From JACRBR01 sp964371355 (lineage in GTDB: Bacteria; Chloroflexota; Dehalococcoidia; DSTF01; JACRBR01), in NCBI GenBank assembly GCA_964371355.1, contig CAYJMG010000008.1:61968-125967 (forward strand): DNA of 64,000 nucleotides, read 5' to 3'. The first letter of the stretch is position 1; each line of letters opens with the position of its first letter. Below the pieces are notes generated by a model that searched no databases, was not told where the DNA came from, and was given only the letters and a program-made list of their open reading frames with translations. Made by a program: the position numbers and the translations under genes. Below, piece by piece: positions 59,886 through 64,000 of this stretch.

Positions 59886-60587
59886 CTAACGCCTGGCCCC
59901 GGCACTCTCTGGAGGGGTGGAGGCCTTGGCCTTCGGGGTGTCGGCCCGCTTATAGACGTCCGCATCGACGCCCGCGAGGCCGGCGAGCACGAAGTCCGTC
60001 ATGAGATCGACGACCGCCTCCCTGTCCCACGACCCGGCGGCTTCATCCCGGATCACGCCCATCGTCATGCCGACGAACATGGCGGCGAGGATCTTTGGCA
60101 GCTCGTTCGTGGGTAACCGCATGCGTGTCAGCTCACCCCGAAGGTAGCCAGCAAGGTCGGTCGGGGCGGAGCCGCGCCCAGCCCGGGCGAGCACAAACGT
60201 AGCTTCGGGCAGGGCCAGCAGGCGAATAATCGTGGGGTGCTGGGAGGCGAAATCCGTGAACGCGTGAAATTGGTCCCGGACGCGCTCCCTCCTCGGGCGG
60301 TGCACGGCACGGCCATAGCGCGCGGCGATGAAGTCCACGAGGCGCTCACGCCCCCGGAGAACGGCCTTCGCGAACAAATCGTCCTTGCTTTCGAAGTGTT
60401 CGTAGATCAGGGCCTTGTTCACACCGGATTCCCGGCCGATCGCGTCAAGCGAGGCCGCGCTGCCACGTTCGGCGAAGATCGCGGTCGCCACGTCAAGGAG
60501 AAGTTCTTCCCGGACGCGGTGCGGAAGCTTCGGTGGCCGCCCTGGCGGACGTCGGATCTCGTGCCCCGAGCGTGGTCTTGTCGCCAT
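59886..60587 (-). CDS. TetR-family transcriptional regulator
   Basis: About 233 residues from the ATG at 60587. HTH in VATAIFAERGSAASLDAIGR and ESGVNKALIYEHFESKDDLF; helical ligand domain follows, with a disordered basic tail (KRADTPKAKASTPPESAGAR). It is divergent from the secreted alpha/beta hydrolase at 60725, with a perfect 14-bp palindrome next to its start, so it probably controls itself and that gene. The ligand is unknown. Confidence 0.88.
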   Translation of the reverse strand: MATRPRSGHEIRRPPGRPPKLPHRVREELLLDVATAIFAERGSAASLDAIGRESGVNKALIYEHFESKDDLFAKAVLRGRERLVDFIAARYGRAVHRPRRERVRDQFHAFTDFASQHPTIIRLLALPEATFVLARAGRGSAPTDLAGYLRGELTRMRLPTNELPKILAAMFVGMTMGVIRDEAAGSWDREAVVDLMTDFVLAGLAGVDADVYKRADTPKAKASTPPESAGARR

Positions 60588-60598
60588 TGGGAGGACTC

Positions 60599-60612
60599 TA
60601 ACACCTGTGTTA
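60599..60612. promoter_or_regulatory. Palindromic operator between tetR and hydrolase
   Basis: TAACACCTGTGTTA is a perfect palindrome (TAACAC / GTGTTA, 2-bp spacer) beginning 12 bp upstream of the tetR start codon and 22 bp before the -35 of the hydrolase promoter. Confidence 0.55.
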
Positions 60613-60633
60613 ACTGTTTGCCATGCCAACCCA

Positions 60634-60662
60634 TTGACAATTTCTAGTCGAACGGTTAGTAT
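60634..60662 (+). promoter_or_regulatory. Promoter of the secreted hydrolase gene
   Basis: TTGACA, 17-bp spacer, TAGTAT; start near 60669, leader about 55 nt. One of the best sigma-70-type matches in the window. Confidence 0.65.
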
Positions 60663-60724
60663 CGGCGCCACGGGACGAGGGGCGAGTGGAGGCTCGCCGG
60701 CCGAACAGCCAAGAGGGAGGCTCA

Positions 60725-61813
60725 ATGAGGGGATCTCAAGGTTCCGAATTCTCAGGTCCGGCGCGCGACGAGCATCGGTCTCGCGCCAGCCGGCGTACCG
60801 CGGCCGGCGGGGTCTTGCTCGCGGCGGTCCTGACGGTGGCCGCGTTTGCGTCCTTTGCGCCGACGGCGTTCGCCGCGACACCGCCCGCGCAGCCCGCCGC
60901 CGGGCCGGGTGGCGCGGGCTATCAATGGTCGACGTACATCGTCCGCAGCGTGACGTTCAGCGACCACACGAAGGACTACTGGACGTACGAGCCGTCAGGA
61001 TGGCAGGGCGGCGGTTCCGCACCGGCGACGGCGCCGGTGATCATGTTCCAGCACGGCTGGCTCGGCGACAACCCGAGCTACTACAGCGATTGGATCGCAC
61101 ACCTGGCGCGCAAGGGCAACGTCATCATCTTCCCGCGCTTCCAGACCAGCGCCTTCACGCCGCCTGCAAACTTCACGCCGAACGCGATCTTCTCCATCCA
61201 GAACGCCCTGAGCATGCTGGCGGCCCAGGCCACGGTGAAACCGGACACATCCCTCGGGATGACCCTGATCGGGCACTCGTGGGGTGGGCCGGTGAGCGTC
61301 AACATCGCGAACCGGTGGCAGTCCGCGGGTCTTCCGCAGCCGAAGGCGGTGCTCCTCGTCGAGCCGTACAACAAGACGATCGACTCGTCGTTGTCGGGTA
61401 TTCCCTCGACGGCGAAGATGGACTGTGTGGTCGGGAACGTCGACACAACCACGGGCCGGACAGGCTGCGACGTTATCTGGGACAAGACGGGCCAGATCCC
61501 CAGCGCCAACAGGAACTACGTGTGGATGTTCAGCGACGCGCATGGCTCCCCCGGCCTCGTTGCCGACCACCGGCTTCCGACGACGGGCACGAGCGGCAGC
61601 GCGCTGAACGCACTGGATTGGTACGGGATCTGGAAGCTCGGCGACGGCCTTCGCGACTGCGTCGTCCTGGGCACCAATTGTAATTACGCGCTTGGCAACA
61701 CGTCCCAGCAGACCTACATGGGTCTCTGGAGCGACGGTGTCGCCGTGACCCCGCTATCGGTCACGACGGTGAAGCCGGCATGCCCGGCTGGGTCCACCGC
61801 GAAGGGTTGCTGA
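60725..61813 (+). CDS. Secreted alpha/beta hydrolase (dienelactone-hydrolase / cutinase-like)
   Basis: About 362 residues. A 54-residue N-terminal region ends in a signal segment (TAAGGVLLAAVLTVAAFASF, cleavage near AFAA). VIMFQHGWLGDNPSYYSDWI carries the oxyanion region, TLIGHSWGGPV the serine nucleophile, and HGSPGLVADH or nearby supplies histidine. Cys pairs (MDCVVGN; GRTGCDV; RDCVVLGTNC) suggest disulfides. It resembles PET-hydrolase/chlorophyllase-type folds, but substrate is unknown. ATG at 60725 after AGAGGGAGGC; an upstream frame to 60686 lacks such a site. Confidence 0.8.
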   Translation: MRGSQGSEFSGPARDEHRSRASRRTAAGGVLLAAVLTVAAFASFAPTAFAATPPAQPAAGPGGAGYQWSTYIVRSVTFSDHTKDYWTYEPSGWQGGGSAPATAPVIMFQHGWLGDNPSYYSDWIAHLARKGNVIIFPRFQTSAFTPPANFTPNAIFSIQNALSMLAAQATVKPDTSLGMTLIGHSWGGPVSVNIANRWQSAGLPQPKAVLLVEPYNKTIDSSLSGIPSTAKMDCVVGNVDTTTGRTGCDVIWDKTGQIPSANRNYVWMFSDAHGSPGLVADHRLPTTGTSGSALNALDWYGIWKLGDGLRDCVVLGTNCNYALGNTSQQTYMGLWSDGVAVTPLSVTTVKPACPAGSTAKGC

Positions 61814-61841
61814 AGGGATGCGGATTGCTTCGTAGGGCTAA

Positions 61842-61873
61842 GGCAGGGGGCACGCGGTGGCCGTGCCCCTGCC
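61842..61873 (+). terminator. Hairpin after the hydrolase gene, possible terminator
   Basis: GGCAGGGGGCACG pairs with CGTGCCCCTGCC (one bulged G) about 30 bp past the stop. No T-run follows, so intrinsic termination is doubtful. Confidence 0.4.
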
Positions 61874-61983
61874 CCTCCCTCGCGCGGTATTCGCTGCTCC
61901 GTAACGGCTAAGCACACATCTGGCGCAGCCCACGACATCAGTTGGGAGCGTGGAGCGCAGAAGGAAGTCCCAGGGGGAAGAGC

Positions 61984-64000
61984 TTGAAGACACAGCTTCT
62001 GATATTGGCCGGCCTGCTCGCGCTCGGTCTGTTGGCGTCCGGTAGATTCCTCGACGACGCGGCCTCGGGTGCTCCCATCCAGCAGTTCGACACAAGCGGC
62101 GCGTTCGAAGTGGACGTCAACTGGTGCTACGGCGGTTCGTACCCTGTGTCGGATGGTGCGGGCGGTGTGCTGTGCGGCCCGGGATCCTCCTCGACGACCA
62201 CGCCAAGGGACACGGCGCTTGACACCTACTCGATCATCAGCCGCCCGATCGGCACACGGTTCGGCGCGTCGAGCATCTTCACACCCAACGATGGTCCGTC
62301 CGAGTGGCAGGTCGTCGCGCCGATATGCGGCGGCCTCGACGCAAACAACGAGTGCACCGCGGCGACCGTCACTGGCGACGTGACCGCCCGGCTGGATCTC
62401 CAATGCTCGAATGGGGCCGATGACATCCTGGGCGGGGCCGGTGGCACTGGTGGTGACCCGGCGACGGAGTGGCCGAAGAAGGATCCCGACGGCGGCGGCG
62501 CCGGGACCGGCTGGAATAACGTGGACTTCGTCCGCACTTCGGCGGCGTCGTTCTACGGCGGCGGCGGGGCGCCCACCGGCGGCGCGAATGCCTATGTGCC
62601 GGGCATCGCCCCATTTCCCTCGTCGGCCCCGAACGCCTTCACCTTCGGCTCGATCGACACTTCGATCCTGACCCAGGTATACCTCGCAGGCACCGCTCCG
62701 TTCGCACTCCCGGCCGCGGTCCGCCTGCAACTCTTCAGCAGCTTCTCGTCCTACGCCTCCCAATCATCGAGCCCGGGCACTGGAGAGGGCCTCGGTGTTT
62801 CGACGAGCCTGCTTGGCGGCTCTCCGGACAACCCGCCGAGCGACGGTTTCACCTGCCTCGATTCGCCGCAGGACTCCGTGGCCACGACGACATATCTCAA
62901 GACGCCGGACGCGGATCGCGTGATCCCGCGCTGGACGTTCATCGCTTCGGCGGCGGACATCGACGACGGCACGCAGCAGGTGCTGCTCGACTGGCAGTGC
63001 GTGACGGTCGGCGCCGGGGAAGCGGACGCGGACGGCGACTGCGATCCCGATGCGACCGACACCGACGACGCGAACAAGGACATCGACGGGGACCTCCTGC
63101 CCGACGGCATCGAGTCGTTCCTGGGCTCCAGTCCCACCTCCGCGAACAGCGACGGCGACGCTGCCGACGACTTCGAGGAGATGGTGAACTTCACGGACCC
63201 GGCAGACGCGGACTCGGACGACGACCTCCAGCTCGATAAGAAGGACCTGACGCCGACGAACGGCACCGAGACTGCCGACGCCAGTGATGCCACGGATGAC
63301 AACTGTCCGGCCATTGCCAACGCCGACAAGGATGGTGTTGCCGGAGGTCCGCAGGATGGTGACCCGAGCCGCCCCGGCGATCAAGTGTCCCAGCTCAATA
63401 CCGACTCGCTGTACCTCCACCACGGCCACACGCAGAACGCGGACGGCTCGGTGGCCTCACCGGCGACGGGCGACAAGTCCAACCCCGACGAGGACATCGA
63501 CGGCGACGCCTGCGACGACGACGACGACAACGATCAAATGCCTGACGCGACCGAGGCCTCGTTCACGATCGTCCCGTGGTCGGGCACCAGCGACCCCGGT
63601 GGATCAGGTGACGCCGCGGACAGCGCGGCTTGCGCTTCGCCGGGCACGGCCGGTTCGTCGTCTCCGCTGGTTCCGCCCGGGCACTCGTCGTGGGCCGCGG
63701 ACGGCCCGTGGGACGGCGACATGGACGCCGACCTCGTGCTGGATGGCCGCGAGTGCCAGTTCCGGGCTCGTCCGGACCTCGCTCTGAGGGCCACGGCCTC
63801 TTGTGGCACGGTCCCCGTCGACCCTGACGGCTGTGCGCAGCCGAACAACGGCGCCGGCGGTGGCGCCATCGACGACCCGGACGGCGACCTGCTCTTCCTC
63901 AAAGGCGGCTCGCACACCACCGTCGAGACTGCGCTTAGGACGATGGGCATCAACGTGTGCCGCGCGACCGATAGCGAACCGCCGTGCCCGGTGGGATTGT
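61984..64000 (+). CDS. Secreted acidic protein with calcium-binding (thrombospondin type 3-like) repeats, partial
   Basis: The frame is open from a TTG at 61984 to the window end (over 670 codons). AGGGGGA lies six to seven bases upstream. It opens with a signal peptide (QLLILAGLLALGLLASG). The middle is a Gly/Ser/Pro-rich domain. From about residue 345 it is Asp-rich: DADGDCDPDATDTDDANKDI, DIDGDLLPDGIESF and DIDGDACDDDDDND resemble DxDxDG calcium loops of thrombospondin type 3 repeats. Cysteines occur in spaced pairs. Probably surface-exposed or released; the C-terminal anchor is outside the window. Confidence 0.75.
   Translation, partial: MKTQLLILAGLLALGLLASGRFLDDAASGAPIQQFDTSGAFEVDVNWCYGGSYPVSDGAGGVLCGPGSSSTTTPRDTALDTYSIISRPIGTRFGASSIFTPNDGPSEWQVVAPICGGLDANNECTAATVTGDVTARLDLQCSNGADDILGGAGGTGGDPATEWPKKDPDGGGAGTGWNNVDFVRTSAASFYGGGGAPTGGANAYVPGIAPFPSSAPNAFTFGSIDTSILTQVYLAGTAPFALPAAVRLQLFSSFSSYASQSSSPGTGEGLGVSTSLLGGSPDNPPSDGFTCLDSPQDSVATTTYLKTPDADRVIPRWTFIASAADIDDGTQQVLLDWQCVTVGAGEADADGDCDPDATDTDDANKDIDGDLLPDGIESFLGSSPTSANSDGDAADDFEEMVNFTDPADADSDDDLQLDKKDLTPTNGTETADASDATDDNCPAIANADKDGVAGGPQDGDPSRPGDQVSQLNTDSLYLHHGHTQNADGSVASPATGDKSNPDEDIDGDACDDDDDNDQMPDATEASFTIVPWSGTSDPGGSGDAADSAACASPGTAGSSSPLVPPGHSSWAADGPWDGDMDADLVLDGRECQFRARPDLALRATASCGTVPVDPDGCAQPNNGAGGGAIDDPDGDLLFLKGGSHTTVETALRTMGINVCRATDSEPPCPVGL

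Noticed and set aside
1..64000. CRISPR array, rRNA operon, insertion sequence with transposase, replication origin
   Set aside because: No regularly spaced direct repeats, no rRNA-like stretch, no transposase and no DnaA-box cluster were seen; only the tandem repeat in murD and the short dispersed repeats were found.

Overview
The window is high-GC bacterial DNA from one chromosome, with a run of 100 N at 56699-56798. Gene content suggests a Chloroflexota-like bacterium: B12-dependent ribonucleotide reductase with NrdR, a compact division and cell-wall cluster, two-subunit glycine decarboxylase, TreT-type trehalose synthase, an AddAB-type nuclease and a Men-type menaquinone route. This placement is an inference; no rRNA or marker comparison was possible.

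Layout. 1-2.5 kb (minus): nrdR, four small unknown genes and the start of nrdJ, behind a promoter carrying two NrdR-box-like sites. 2.5-3.8 kb (plus): a Nudix hydrolase and a TraB/GumN protein. 4.3-21.8 kb (minus): one dcw operon, mraZ-rsmH-ftsL-ftsI-murF-mraY-murD-ftsW-murG-murC-murB-ddl-ftsQ-ftsA-ftsZ, mostly coupled by overlapping stop and start codons. murE is missing from its usual place. FtsZ has a long disordered N-terminal extension, and MurD ends in a 27-bp tandem repeat. 21.9-28.0 kb (plus): mogA/moaB, then mreC-mreD-mrdA-rodA and a YbhN-like membrane protein, without mreB. 28.1-35.6 kb (minus): addA, addB and a serine hydrolase. 35.8-38.1 kb (plus): treT and a secreted lipase-like hydrolase. 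38.1-43.0 kb (minus): an RNHCP zinc protein and gcvT-gcvH-gcvPA-gcvPB. 43.7-45.2 kb (plus): two membrane-anchored unknown proteins.

From 45.3 to 57.1 kb lies the accessory-looking part. It starts with an intact tRNA-Leu(CAA) followed by tyrosine-integrase debris. Next comes a menaquinone operon (tetR-menF-menD-menH-menB-menA-menC-menE, with menG divergent). It closes with a second copy of the tRNA 3' half, the N gap and more integrase debris. The 55-bp tRNA-derived direct repeats thus bracket the menaquinone genes, and paired 12-bp-period repeats resembling integrase arm sites lie beside them. This looks like one or two decayed tRNA-targeted elements, although the gap makes the right-hand join uncertain.

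57.1-64 kb holds secreted proteins: a beta-propeller lipoprotein coupled to a serine hydrolase, a TetR regulator divergent from a secreted alpha/beta hydrolase, and the start of a large acidic, calcium-binding-repeat protein that runs off the window. Most of the window is core growth machinery: dNTP supply, wall precursor synthesis, septation and elongation, recombination repair, one-carbon metabolism and respiratory quinone synthesis.
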